64,000 nucleotides of DNA from Campylobacter anatolicus (GTDB taxonomy: Bacteria; Campylobacterota; Campylobacteria; Campylobacterales; Campylobacteraceae). The stretch is taken from positions 1-64,000 of the forward strand of contig NZ_JAGSSY010000001.1 in NCBI RefSeq assembly GCF_018145655.1, in the 5' to 3' direction. A program made the translations under genes and the position numbers. A model generated the notes under the pieces. The model made no database searches. It saw nothing but the letters and a program-made list of their open reading frames with translations, and had not been told where the DNA came from. Shown piece after piece: positions 16,078 to 25,061 of this stretch; the stretch's first letter is position 1; each line of letters begins with the position of its first letter.

Positions 16078-16083
16078 TACAAT
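16078..16083 (+). promoter_or_regulatory. Promoter -10 box of the hydrolase gene
   Basis: TACAAT lies 29 bases before the ATG at 16112 and follows a T-rich stretch, as in Campylobacter sigma-70 promoters. It also argues against translation starting at 15998. Confidence 0.5.
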
Positions 16084-16111
16084 GTTTCAAAACCAAAACA
16101 AGGAGCAAAAG

Positions 16112-17197
16112 ATGAAAAGAAGAATTTTTATAAGCACAGCAGTAGCTATGCTAGTAGGTGCAAAAGCAATGTTTGCAGATGAAAATAGCAAAACATCAAA
16201 AGATAGCAATACACAAACAAACAAGCCAAGACTTGAGACTACTTGGGATAAAATTTTTGCCAAAAGTGACAAAGTTGAACACAAAAAGGTGCAGTTTAAA
16301 AACCGCTATGGCATTATTTTAGTCGCAGATCTTTATGTACCCAAAAATTTAAAAGGTAAAGCCCCAGCCTTAGCCGTGAGCGGTCCATTTGGAGCAGTTA
16401 AGGAGCAAGTCTCTGGACTTTATGCACAAAATATGGCTAAGCGTGGCTACATCACGCTTGCATTTGATCCATCATATATCGGTGAAAGTGGTGGAGAGCC
16501 ACGAAATATCGCCTCTCCAGAGATAAACACTGAGGATTTTTCAGCGGCGGTTGATTATCTCACTACTCTTAGTAACGTAGATAGTGAGCGTATCGGAGTG
16601 ATCGGTATTTGTGGATTTGGCGGATTTGCCATAAATGCAGCTGTGATCGATACTCGCATAAAAGCTACAGTCGCTTCAACGATGTATGATATGACACGCG
16701 TAATGGCAAATGGTTATAATGATAGCATAAATGCCGAGCAACGCTATGAGATAAAAGAGCGGCTAAATGCGATCCGCACACAAGATGCCAAAAGTGGTAA
16801 AATGAGCCTTGGAGATAAAAATTTACCTGATAAACTAAACGGCGATGAGCCTAAATTTGTCGCTGAGTATTATGATTTTTATAAGACAAAACGTGGCTTT
16901 CATAAGCGTTCATATAATTCAAATGGTGCTTGGAGTGCGACTATGTCTTTGCCATTTATAAATATGCCTATTTTGCAACGCTCAAATGAGATAAAAAATG
17001 CCGTTATGATACTGCACGGCGAGATCGCACACTCGCGTTACTTTGGTGAAGATGCGTTTAAAAAGCTAGTGGGTGAAAATAAAGAGCTACTTATCGTGCC
17101 AAATGCAAATCACGTAGATCTTTACGATGGCGGTAAAAATGGCGATAAAATTCCATTTGATAAGATAGATGAGTTTTTTGCTAAAAATTTAAAATAA
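16112..17197 (+). CDS. Exported alpha/beta hydrolase, dienelactone-hydrolase-like
   Basis: This 361-residue protein starts at ATG 16112, behind AAGGAG and downstream of the promoter. The signal peptide (residues 1-22, cut after MFA) has a KRRIFIS start, close to a twin-arginine motif, so Tat export is possible. The core is an alpha/beta hydrolase. The nucleophile motif GICGFGG puts a cysteine (C167) where serine hydrolases have Ser, as in dienelactone hydrolases, and a catalytic His is likely at H334 (NANHVDLYD). The substrate is unknown. It stands alone between priA and ispG, with its own promoter and a terminator-like hairpin after it. Confidence 0.75.
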   Translation: MKRRIFISTAVAMLVGAKAMFADENSKTSKDSNTQTNKPRLETTWDKIFAKSDKVEHKKVQFKNRYGIILVADLYVPKNLKGKAPALAVSGPFGAVKEQVSGLYAQNMAKRGYITLAFDPSYIGESGGEPRNIASPEINTEDFSAAVDYLTTLSNVDSERIGVIGICGFGGFAINAAVIDTRIKATVASTMYDMTRVMANGYNDSINAEQRYEIKERLNAIRTQDAKSGKMSLGDKNLPDKLNGDEPKFVAEYYDFYKTKRGFHKRSYNSNGAWSATMSLPFINMPILQRSNEIKNAVMILHGEIAHSRYFGEDAFKKLVGENKELLIVPNANHVDLYDGGKNGDKIPFDKIDEFFAKNLK

Positions 17198-17216
17198 CCC
17201 TACTCACAACCGTCCT

Positions 17217-17238
17217 GCCCCTATAGATTTATAGGGGC
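17217..17238 (+). terminator. Terminator-like hairpin after the hydrolase gene
   Basis: GCCCCTATA and TATAGGGGC form a perfect 9-bp stem around GATT, 20 bases after the stop codon. It is followed by an AT-rich stretch rather than a strict T-run. Confidence 0.65.
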
Positions 17239-17308
17239 AATTTAAATTTATCCTTTTTAAATATCAAATTTTATATAATCACATTTAAATTTATAAAAGA
17301 GAAAAAAC

Positions 17309-18367
17309 GTGCAAAGATACCCAACAAAACAGATAAAAATTCGTAATGTAAAGATCGGTGGGGACGCACCTATAAGCGTTCAGTCTATGACTTTTTCAAA
17401 GACAAAGGATGTAGCTGGTACATTAAAACAGATAAACCGCTTATACTTTGCAGGATGTGATATCGTAAGGTGTGCAGTGCTTGATAAAGACGATGCAGTA
17501 GCACTTAAAGAGATAGTAGCTCTTAGCCCACTACCTATCGTAGCTGACATACACTTTAACTACCGCTTGGCTTTAATAGCGAGCGAATATGTGGATGCCA
17601 TTCGTATAAATCCAGGCAATATCGGCTCAAAAGAGCGGATAAAAGCAGTCGTTGATGCTTGCAAACAACGAGATCTACCGATACGAATAGGCATAAATTC
17701 AGGCTCATTAGAAGAGCAGTTTGAGAATAGATATGGTAGAAGTGTTAAAGCTATGGTAGAGAGTGCGATGTATAATATAAATTTGCTTGAAGACTTTGGC
17801 TTTACTGATATAAAAATATCACTAAAATCAAGTGATGTGGAGCGAACTATGGCGGCGTATCGTGCCCTTCGCCCAAAAGTGGAGTATCCATTTCATCTTG
17901 GAGTTACCGAGGCTGGGACGACATTTCACGCGACTATTAAATCAGCTATCGCACTTGGCGGGCTACTACTTGAGGGTATCGGCGATACTATGAGAGTAAG
18001 CATAACAGGCGAGCTTGAAGAGGAGATAAAAGTCGCAAAGGCGATACTTAAAGATAGTGGTCGCCAACGTGAAGGACTAAATATCATCTCTTGCCCTACT
18101 TGTGGGCGTTTGCAAAGCGATCTAATGCGTGCGATAAAGCTAGTTGAAGAAAAAACCAGACACATAAAAGAGCCACTAAATGTGAGCGTTATGGGGTGTG
18201 TGGTAAATGCTATCGGTGAAGCAAAGGGTGCGGATGTGGCGATCGCGTTTGGCAAGGGTAATGGGCTTATCATAAGACGTGGCGAAGTAGTCGCTAAGCT
18301 ACCTGAAAGTGAGTTAGTGGATAGGTTTTTGTCGGAGATAGATGATGAGATAAAGTCACGTGGGTAA
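17309..18367 (+). CDS. ispG: 4-hydroxy-3-methylbut-2-enyl diphosphate synthase
   Basis: This 352-residue iron-sulfur enzyme carries out the sixth MEP-pathway step, reducing ME-cPP to HMBPP for isoprenoid synthesis. Family marks include VQSMTFSKT at the start, [22 protein letters not shown] and HLGVTEAG. The [4Fe-4S] ligands C262, C265 (CPTC) and C297 ([11 protein letters not shown]) with the nearby Glu are present. The start is GTG at 17309, consistent with the [16 protein letters not shown] family start. IspE of the same pathway is encoded at 62853-63599. The length is the short bacterial form. Confidence 0.95.
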   Translation: MQRYPTKQIKIRNVKIGGDAPISVQSMTFSKTKDVAGTLKQINRLYFAGCDIVRCAVLDKDDAVALKEIVALSPLPIVADIHFNYRLALIASEYVDAIRINPGNIGSKERIKAVVDACKQRDLPIRIGINSGSLEEQFENRYGRSVKAMVESAMYNINLLEDFGFTDIKISLKSSDVERTMAAYRALRPKVEYPFHLGVTEAGTTFHATIKSAIALGGLLLEGIGDTMRVSITGELEEEIKVAKAILKDSGRQREGLNIISCPTCGRLQSDLMRAIKLVEEKTRHIKEPLNVSVMGCVVNAIGEAKGADVAIAFGKGNGLIIRRGEVVAKLPESELVDRFLSEIDDEIKSRG

Positions 18368-18441
18368 AGTTAAAGCTTGTGATATAAAGTTTTAAATGAG
18401 TTATAAAAGATTTAAATAACAAAAAAGGATAATAGGATTTA

Positions 18442-19854
18442 ATGGCAAAGACTAAGATAAACGAGATGGAGTTTCAAAATTTATATGACCTTGATATGGA
18501 GAGAGCGATACTAAGCTCTATCATCTCAAACAACGATACGCTAAGTGAAATTTATGACATCATAAAAGCCTCGGACTTCTATCTAAAAGGACATGCTGAA
18601 ATTTATTCAGCTATGATCGAGTGTCTAAATTCTGATCTACCGATAGCTACGTCGTTTCTTAAAAATAAAATGGGCGAGAAGTTTGATGAAAATTTAATCG
18701 CTGACATACTAGCTACAAATTCCATAATAGATATAGCAAAATATGCAAATGAGCTTTGCGAGAAGTCAATAAAGCGAAGTCTTATTAAAATCGCACATCA
18801 AATTCCAAGCAAAGTGAACGAGGACAAAGCCAGTCGTGATATGGTAGATGAGCTAAGCAGGGAGTTTTACTCGCTCGTTGATGGTAATGGCTTGGGTACG
18901 ATAAAGCAAAGTCGTGAAATAATTAATTTAATGATAGAACATATCAAAAAGCAATCTGAGCTAGAGGATAAGGATATCGTTGGACTTGATACTGGATTTC
19001 GTGAGCTAAACGAGAAGCTAAAAGGCTTTAAAAATGGAGATCTCATTATCATCGCTGCACGTCCTGGTATGGGTAAAACGACGCTTTGTTTAAATTTTAT
19101 AAGTCACACACTTAGAGAGAAAAAAGGCGTAGTATTTTTCTCTCTTGAAATGCCCGCAGAACAGATAATGATGAGAATGCTGGCAGACCGAACCTCCATA
19201 CCACTACAAGACATAATGACTGCTAAAATGGACGATGAGCAATACTCACGCCTAAGCCACGCTTGTAATGACTTTGCTGACTCAAAGCTATTTGTGCATG
19301 ACAGCGGATATGTCAATATCCATCAAATCCGCACTCAGTTACGCAAACTAAAGAGCCAACACCCTGAAATTTCGCTTTGCGTAATAGACTACATTGGGCT
19401 TATGATGAGTACAAACAACTTCGCTGACCGCCATGTCCAAATCGCTGAGATCTCGCGTGGACTAAAGCTTTTAGCTCGTGAGCTAGACCTACCTATCATC
19501 GCCCTATCTCAGCTAAATCGTAGCTTAGAGAGCCGAGCAAACAAACGTCCTATGCTAAGCGATCTACGTGAATCAGGTGCGATAGAGCAAGATGCTGATG
19601 TCATCCTTTTTGTCTATCGTGATGAGGTCTATCTCGCACAAGAAGAAAAAGAGAAAGAAAATCGTGCTAGAGCCGAAGGCAAGGAGTATAAGAGCAATGT
19701 GCAATTTAACAAACTACAAGAAAACGCCGAGATCATTATCGGTAAAAACCGAAACGGCGAGACTGGCTCGATTGATGTGCTATTTCACAAGCAGCATTCA
19801 CGCTTTGCTGACAAGCCTTATGGTGCAGCTCATACAGCGGAATTTCAAGGCTAA
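18442..19854 (+). CDS. dnaB: Replicative DNA helicase
   Basis: This 470-residue hexameric helicase unwinds DNA at the replication fork. The N-terminal primase-interacting domain (LYDLDMERAILSSII) is followed by a linker and a RecA-like domain. Walker A ARPGMGKTTL lies near residue 205, FFSLEMP follows, Walker B is VIDYIGLM, and LSQLNRSLE and LRESGAIEQDADVI are present. The C-terminal end is normal (GSIDVLFHKQHSRF). GGAT precedes the ATG. The acyltransferase gene begins 2 bases after its stop, so that gene probably depends on dnaB transcription. Confidence 0.97.
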   Translation: MAKTKINEMEFQNLYDLDMERAILSSIISNNDTLSEIYDIIKASDFYLKGHAEIYSAMIECLNSDLPIATSFLKNKMGEKFDENLIADILATNSIIDIAKYANELCEKSIKRSLIKIAHQIPSKVNEDKASRDMVDELSREFYSLVDGNGLGTIKQSREIINLMIEHIKKQSELEDKDIVGLDTGFRELNEKLKGFKNGDLIIIAARPGMGKTTLCLNFISHTLREKKGVVFFSLEMPAEQIMMRMLADRTSIPLQDIMTAKMDDEQYSRLSHACNDFADSKLFVHDSGYVNIHQIRTQLRKLKSQHPEISLCVIDYIGLMMSTNNFADRHVQIAEISRGLKLLARELDLPIIALSQLNRSLESRANKRPMLSDLRESGAIEQDADVILFVYRDEVYLAQEEKEKENRARAEGKEYKSNVQFNKLQENAEIIIGKNRNGETGSIDVLFHKQHSRFADKPYGAAHTAEFQG

Positions 19855-19856
19855 AA

Positions 19857-20901
19857 ATGACAGGAATACACAATATAAAATATAATAATTTTGATTTTTT
19901 AAGACTATTTGCGGCATTTCAAGTAATGTTTGGGCACATTATGTATAATATCAAGCCAAACAATATCTTGTGTGATTATTTGGCAATTTTTCTAAACAAC
20001 TTCAATGGAGTTACTATATTTTTTCTAATTAGCGGTTTTCTTATAAGCTATTCATATGACAGAAATTCGAATTTGATAATGTATTACAAAAATAGAATTT
20101 TAAGAATATATCCAGCATTATATGTAAATATACTAATAGGCATAGTATTATTATACTGCTTTTATCCATTTGATTTTAATCTTGATTTTTTTAGTTGGCT
20201 TTTTAGCCAACTAACATTTCTGCAATTTTACAACTTTAATGCAAGTAAAATTTTTGGAGCAGGTGAGATAAATGCACCACTTTGGACGATCTCAATTGAA
20301 CTGTTTTTTTATATAAGTTTGCCAATAATTTTTTGGATATATAAAAAAAGTAGATATATGCTCCTTATATTTTTTGCAATATCTATAGTATTTTTTATAT
20401 ATAATCGCTTTAGCGATCACAATCTTTTTATAAATAAACTTATAAATGTATCAATAGCTCCATATATGTTTATATTTTTGATAGGATTTTATTTTTATAA
20501 ATACATAAATTATATATATATATATTCACAATCATTTTTTTATTTATATGTTTATATATTTGATATTTAAGTTATTAGATCATTATATGCAAAATATTAT
20601 AATCCATATACTAACAAACTATATTATTTTTTCTTTTGTAGTTTTCTCTTTTGCATTTAGTTTTTCTCGTATAAATAACATTTTTAAAAATAACGACTTC
20701 ACATATGGTATATACATTTATCACTCATTTTTTGTAAATATTTTCGTAGAACTTGGCTGTATTCAAAACTATAAGTATGCACTATTGATTATATTATTTT
20801 CTGTAATATCAGGAATTTTAAGCTGGTTTTTAATAGAAAAACCAGCATTAAGACTTAAAAACAATAGCTTATATTCTTTGAGATTACAACAAAATGAATA
20901 A
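19857..20901 (+). pseudogene. Acyltransferase 3 family protein, frameshifted or phase-variable
   Basis: Two frames together make one acyltransferase-3 membrane protein. The first (19857-20570, 237 residues) has FDFLRLFAAFQVMFGH, GVTIFFLISGFLIS and RILRIYPALY. The second, opening after 20508 and ending at 20901, has the family's last helices (TYGIYIYHSFFVN, then SGILSWFLIEKPAL). The break lies at 20509-20570, which contains (TA)7 at 20511-20524 and T7 at 20535-20541, both slippage-prone. Enzymes of this family O-acetylate surface sugars or lipids. The gene is far more AT-rich than dnaB and comEC, between which it is wedged, which suggests acquisition. Confidence 0.75.
20511..20541 (+). repeat. 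(TA)7 and T7 tracts inside the acyltransferase gene
   Basis: A (TA)7 run at 20511-20524 and a T7 run at 20535-20541 lie exactly where the two halves of the gene lose a common frame. Loss or gain of one unit at either tract could restore the full-length frame. Confidence 0.7.
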
Positions 20902-22220
20902 TGCAAAATTTATTTGATAAACGTATAGAATATGCTATATTTTTAGTATTTTGTATGGCTATATTTAGCGTAAATTTATATATAAATTTTATAAAGTATC
21001 ACAAATTTATGCAGCGTGGCGAGCATAATGTAGTTGCCAAAGTAAAGCTTGATTATATAAAAACAAATGCTAATGGCAGAAGCTATCGACTTTTACTACT
21101 TGATAATGATGAGTTTAAATTTTACACTACTGTATCAAAAAATAAAGCCATAAAAGTTGGCGATATCTTACATTTAGCTGTGCAAAATATAGATGTAAGT
21201 TTTACTGATTATTTACGCGGGACATTTTATATGCCAAGCTATGAGCGGATAAATTTAAGTACCAGAAATGACATAAATTTAGAGCAAAATCTTACAAACA
21301 CTCATAATCCAAATTTGCAACCATCACTCAGACAAAGCTTAAATGAACGAGCTATTAAATTTATAAGTTCGCAGCACGAAAGTCCTAAAATTTCACAGCT
21401 TTACTCTGCTCTTTTTTTCGGCACAGCCGTATTTGGCGAGCTTAGAGATGATGTGGCTCACTGTGGTATAGCTCATCTTATAGCCATTAGTGGCTATCAT
21501 CTTAGCGTGATATTTGGTACACTATTTTTTCTTATGGCACCGATATATAGAGTATTTTCGCAGCATTACGCTCCATACCGCAATTATAAATTTGATATAA
21601 GTATTGTCGCATTTGGCATTATTGTATTTTATTTTTATCTTATCGGTTTTATCTCAAGTTTTGTTCGTGCATTTGCTATGAGTATGTTTGGATTTTACTT
21701 GATATGTCGCGGATTAAAAGTGCTAAGCTTTACTACGCTTTTTATGATATGCTGCTTTTGTATTGCCCTATTTCCAAGCCTTGCATTAGATATTAGATTT
21801 TACTTCTCAATTGCTGGTGTGTTTTATATATTTTTGTATCTACACCATTTTAAGGATAAATTTAATATTTTAATGCACTCTATTTTGCTAAATTTTTATG
21901 TATTTTTTACGATGCAAGTCATCATACTTTACTTTTTCCCTCTCATTAGCTTTCAGCAGTTTGCAGTCATCCCGCTTAGCTACGCATTTATAGTATTTTA
22001 TCCGCTTACTGCCTTACTACATGCATTTGGCTTTGGTGGAGTTTTTGATGAGTATTTGCTTAGTTTATTAAACTTTAGGATAGGAGAGTCAAGCCTAGAG
22101 GTATCATTTTTGGTATTTATAACTTATAATATAATATCACTTTTAGCTATTAAATTTAAAAGTCTAGCCCTATTTCTCGCACTTATCGGAGCGACTACGT
22201 TTGGTGTTTTAATTATATAA
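20901..22220 (+). CDS. comEC: ComEC/Rec2-type DNA uptake channel, short form
   Basis: This 439-residue inner-membrane protein carries the ComEC competence domain: an N-terminal TM segment (residues 10-30), a soluble OB-like part (about 40-110), the signature HLIAISGYHLSVIFG with the preceding RDDVAHCG, then about eight TM segments. The C-terminal metallo-beta-lactamase-like domain of longer ComEC proteins is missing, as in other Campylobacter relatives. It forms the channel that brings single-stranded DNA into the cytoplasm. Its ATG shares one base with the acyltransferase stop. It converges on yihY with 2 bases between stops. Confidence 0.85.
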   Translation: MQNLFDKRIEYAIFLVFCMAIFSVNLYINFIKYHKFMQRGEHNVVAKVKLDYIKTNANGRSYRLLLLDNDEFKFYTTVSKNKAIKVGDILHLAVQNIDVSFTDYLRGTFYMPSYERINLSTRNDINLEQNLTNTHNPNLQPSLRQSLNERAIKFISSQHESPKISQLYSALFFGTAVFGELRDDVAHCGIAHLIAISGYHLSVIFGTLFFLMAPIYRVFSQHYAPYRNYKFDISIVAFGIIVFYFYLIGFISSFVRAFAMSMFGFYLICRGLKVLSFTTLFMICCFCIALFPSLALDIRFYFSIAGVFYIFLYLHHFKDKFNILMHSILLNFYVFFTMQVIILYFFPLISFQQFAVIPLSYAFIVFYPLTALLHAFGFGGVFDEYLLSLLNFRIGESSLEVSFLVFITYNIISLLAIKFKSLALFLALIGATTFGVLII

Positions 22221-22222
22221 AC

Positions 22223-23026
22223 CTATCTTTCACTCTCTAAAAATTTGCAAAGTTTAAGCCCATATAAAAATATAATCCACGAAATATAGACCCATAAAAA
22301 GAAAAATAATATTACTGAAAATGAGCCATAAATACTCAGATAGGTTTTGTTATATACGACATAATAGACAAATGCTGACTTACCTAAATACCAAACTAAA
22401 GATGCTACAAATGAGCTAATAAGTGCATTTTTGAATTTAATGCCTTGCGAAACAGATATAAGATATGTGACACAAAATATAGCCCATATGATGAGATAAG
22501 GAAAAATACTTATAAAATTTATCCAACTAGTAAATTGCGTTGAGTTTAGTAAATTTTGTAATAAATTTGATATATAAAAGCTAAGCCCAAGCCCTATGGG
22601 TGCAAGAGTTATAAGCGTCCAGTAGGCACTCAAAGCTACCCAGAATCCACGCTTAGTCTGACTTTGCATTATCTCATTTACAACATATTCATAGTCTATA
22701 AAAAACATCGCTGAAGTAAAGATAATAGCGATAAAACCAATAATACCCAGGCTGACACTATTTTGTAAAAATTTTTGTAAATACTCAGCAATAATACTTT
22801 GGTGAGTTGGCAAAAGTGCGGAGAATACAAACTCTTGAATTTTAGCATAGTACTCACTAAATGCTGGCAGTTGCGTAAAGATAGAAAATGAGATAAGTAG
22901 CACAGGAATGACTGCTAAAATGGTGTGAAAACTTAGGCTTGATGCGTAGTGCATAAGCTGAGTGTCCTTTATGCCTAGGGCTAAATTTAATGCAATATTT
23001 AAAGTATTTTTAAATTTAGCCCACAT
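22223..23026 (-). CDS. YihY/BrkB family inner-membrane protein
   Basis: This 267-residue protein has about six TM segments and the family marks YASSLSFHTILAVIPVLLISFSIF near residues 27-50 and YGSFSVILFFFLWVYISWIIFLYG near the end. The family was once called RNase BN in error; its true function is unknown, though a link with virulence (BrkB) is described. It lies 12 bases after the PgbA-like gene on the same strand and probably shares its transcript. The assignment to the family is firm; the function is open. Confidence 0.85.
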   Translation of the reverse strand: MWAKFKNTLNIALNLALGIKDTQLMHYASSLSFHTILAVIPVLLISFSIFTQLPAFSEYYAKIQEFVFSALLPTHQSIIAEYLQKFLQNSVSLGIIGFIAIIFTSAMFFIDYEYVVNEIMQSQTKRGFWVALSAYWTLITLAPIGLGLSFYISNLLQNLLNSTQFTSWINFISIFPYLIIWAIFCVTYLISVSQGIKFKNALISSFVASLVWYLGKSAFVYYVVYNKTYLSIYGSFSVILFFFLWVYISWIIFLYGLKLCKFLESER

Positions 23027-23038
23027 ATTTTACTCTTT

Positions 23039-23758
23039 TTATTCCTGATACAAAAGGTTATCATAATGTTCATCATAGTTATTAATATGGGCTGCATCAA
23101 GCTTCCAAAAAACAGTATCTATATCACTTACACGCGTATAAAATGGCAACTGATAATACTCAACTTCACCAGTTTTAAACTCTTTTAAAATTTTAAAGCT
23201 TTGACAATCTGCAAACACACTACGCCTATCCATTGCGATAAATATCAGTCCAGCTGCACTTTGTGAGCACATTTTACGGAAATCATCACGACTTGGATTT
23301 GGTTTATATTCATAGCTTAGATACGCTCCTATTAAGTCAGGATGGATAAATATTGTTCGTGGAAATGCTGCTATAATCTCATCATAAATTTCTTTATTTG
23401 GCACGATGATTAAAGAGCGGTTATAAAGATAGTTTAGCACGACAGTATCGCCAACTTGTGGTGCTATACCAGGTAGCGGTAACGCTGGTTGAGCTAGAGT
23501 ATCAAACACCTCAAATCTTATTTTTGCAAAGCCACCATTTTTTGATATAACACTAACACGAGCGATAATTGAGCTATCGTATTCAAATTTATGCACGACG
23601 ACACCACTTGAGCCGATCAGAATTTCAGGGCTATCTATGATAGTAGCCGTATCATCTTCATCTATGCTGATGATGGGAGATCGGTATTCATTTAGGTTAA
23701 AATCTGCACTCAAAAGTGTACTAAAACAAAATAATAAAGACAAAACAAAACGTTTCAA
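23039..23758 (-). CDS. Plasminogen-binding protein N-terminal-domain (PgbA-like) protein
   Basis: This 239-residue exported protein has a signal peptide (residues 1-18, cut near LLSA-D). It matches the PgbA N-terminal domain of epsilonproteobacteria: SGVVVHKFEYDSSIIARVSV, then PLPGIAPQVGDTVVLNYLYNRSLIIVPN and FIHPDLIGAYLSYEYKPNPSRDDFRKMC. H. pylori PgbA binds plasminogen through its lysine-rich C-terminus. That part is missing here (the protein ends YDNLLYQE), so plasminogen binding should not be assumed. Its role is probably a conserved envelope function. It is divergent from the M23 peptidase gene. Confidence 0.75.
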   Translation of the reverse strand: MKRFVLSLLFCFSTLLSADFNLNEYRSPIISIDEDDTATIIDSPEILIGSSGVVVHKFEYDSSIIARVSVISKNGGFAKIRFEVFDTLAQPALPLPGIAPQVGDTVVLNYLYNRSLIIVPNKEIYDEIIAAFPRTIFIHPDLIGAYLSYEYKPNPSRDDFRKMCSQSAAGLIFIAMDRRSVFADCQSFKILKEFKTGEVEYYQLPFYTRVSDIDTVFWKLDAAHINNYDEHYDNLLYQE

Positions 23759-23869
23759 AAATTTCTCCTATTTTAAATTTTTGACGATTATAGCCTAAAA
23801 TGCTTTATTTTTTGCAAAATTAAAGCAAATTTTTAGTAAAATCAGCTGGATTTTTAAAAAAGGACATTG

Positions 23870-25039
23870 ATGCTTCGCGCCCTTATACTATCTGGATTTT
23901 TATTTTTAAATTTATACGCGATCAAACCAAGTGTTGAAAATTTAAGTTGGGAAAATGGCATATCATTCTTAAATTTTTTAGAAAAAAACAAAATTCCACT
24001 ATCACTTTACTATGATCTAACAAGTGAAGATCAAGAGCTGGTAGCTGACATAACAGCTGGTTCGACGTATCAAATTTCACACGATTCTTATGGCAAACCA
24101 AACCAAGTTTTAATACCAGTGAGCGAAGAGTTGCAAGTTCATATTTTTAGAGATGAAAAGGATAATTTTAAGCTTGAATTTACGCCTATATCCTATCAAG
24201 AATCAGATAAAGTGCTAAGCTTAGATGTTGAAAAGTCAATATCAGAAGACATATATGAGCATACCGGCTCAGCGACTTTAGCACTTAGTTTTAAAAATGT
24301 CTTTAAAGGTGAAGGCATAGACTTTAAAAAGATAAACAAGGGTGATAAAGTCGTAATGGTTTATCGCCAAAAGATACGTATGGGGAGAAGTTTTGGCACA
24401 CCTGAGATATATGCTGCGATGTTAGAGACGAAAAATAAACGCTATGCAATGTATAAATTTGAAGATAAATTTTATGATAAAAATGGCAAAAAGAGCGATA
24501 AATTTCTACTTGTTCGTCCTATCTTAAATGCACGCATAACATCTAGCTTTACACTTAAGCGTTGGCACCCTATTTTAAGACGGTATAGGGCACATTTGGG
24601 AGTTGATTATGGGGCACCACGTGGCACACCGATACGCTCAGCAGGGGACGGCACAATAAAATTTGTCGGTAACAAAACAGGCTATGGCAAAGTCATAATC
24701 ATAAAGCACGCTGGTGGATACGAGACACTTTATGCACATTTAAACGCCTTTGCAAAAGGGATAAAAGTCGGCAACAAAGTTAAACAAGGCACGCTGATAG
24801 CCTACGTAGGCACAAGCGGTATGAGTACTGGACCGCACCTGCACTTTGGACTATATCTAAACAATAAACCCATAAATCCTGAAAACACATTAAAAGTAGT
24901 CAAGGATATAGCGGATAAAAAAGAGACTGCTAAATTTAAAAATATCGTGGCTAAAAACGATACATTAATGAAAAAAGCGATAGCGAACAATCAAAAGCCA
25001 CCTAAAATTGAGTTTTTCCCTGATGTGATCGAGTTTTAA
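23870..25039 (+). CDS. Exported M23 peptidoglycan endopeptidase (Csd3/HdpA/Pgp3-like)
   Basis: This protein of about 389 residues starts at ATG 23870 with AAAAAAGGA six bases upstream. A signal peptide (about 1-17) is followed by an inhibitory-type N-terminal region and a LytM/M23 domain: the zinc ligands in HLGVDYGAP, and GPHLHFG with the HxH motif near residue 325. Together with GTPIRSAGDGTIKFVG and GGYETLYAHL these complete the active site. The length and layout match H. pylori Csd3/HdpA and C. jejuni Pgp3, enzymes that cut peptide crosslinks and shape the helical cell. The exact orthology is inferred. Confidence 0.85.
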   Translation: MLRALILSGFLFLNLYAIKPSVENLSWENGISFLNFLEKNKIPLSLYYDLTSEDQELVADITAGSTYQISHDSYGKPNQVLIPVSEELQVHIFRDEKDNFKLEFTPISYQESDKVLSLDVEKSISEDIYEHTGSATLALSFKNVFKGEGIDFKKINKGDKVVMVYRQKIRMGRSFGTPEIYAAMLETKNKRYAMYKFEDKFYDKNGKKSDKFLLVRPILNARITSSFTLKRWHPILRRYRAHLGVDYGAPRGTPIRSAGDGTIKFVGNKTGYGKVIIIKHAGGYETLYAHLNAFAKGIKVGNKVKQGTLIAYVGTSGMSTGPHLHFGLYLNNKPINPENTLKVVKDIADKKETAKFKNIVAKNDTLMKKAIANNQKPPKIEFFPDVIEF

Positions 25040-25061
25040 AAATCTAAATTTAAAGATAACA

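Noticed and set aside
15998-16111. N-terminal extension of the hydrolase frame from 15998
   Set aside because: It runs through the direct repeats and the -10 box and would bury the signal peptide; ATG 16112 has a good ribosome site.
23039-23758. Functional plasminogen-binding adhesin
   Set aside because: Only the conserved N-terminal domain is present; the lysine-rich C-terminal part that binds plasminogen in H. pylori PgbA is missing.
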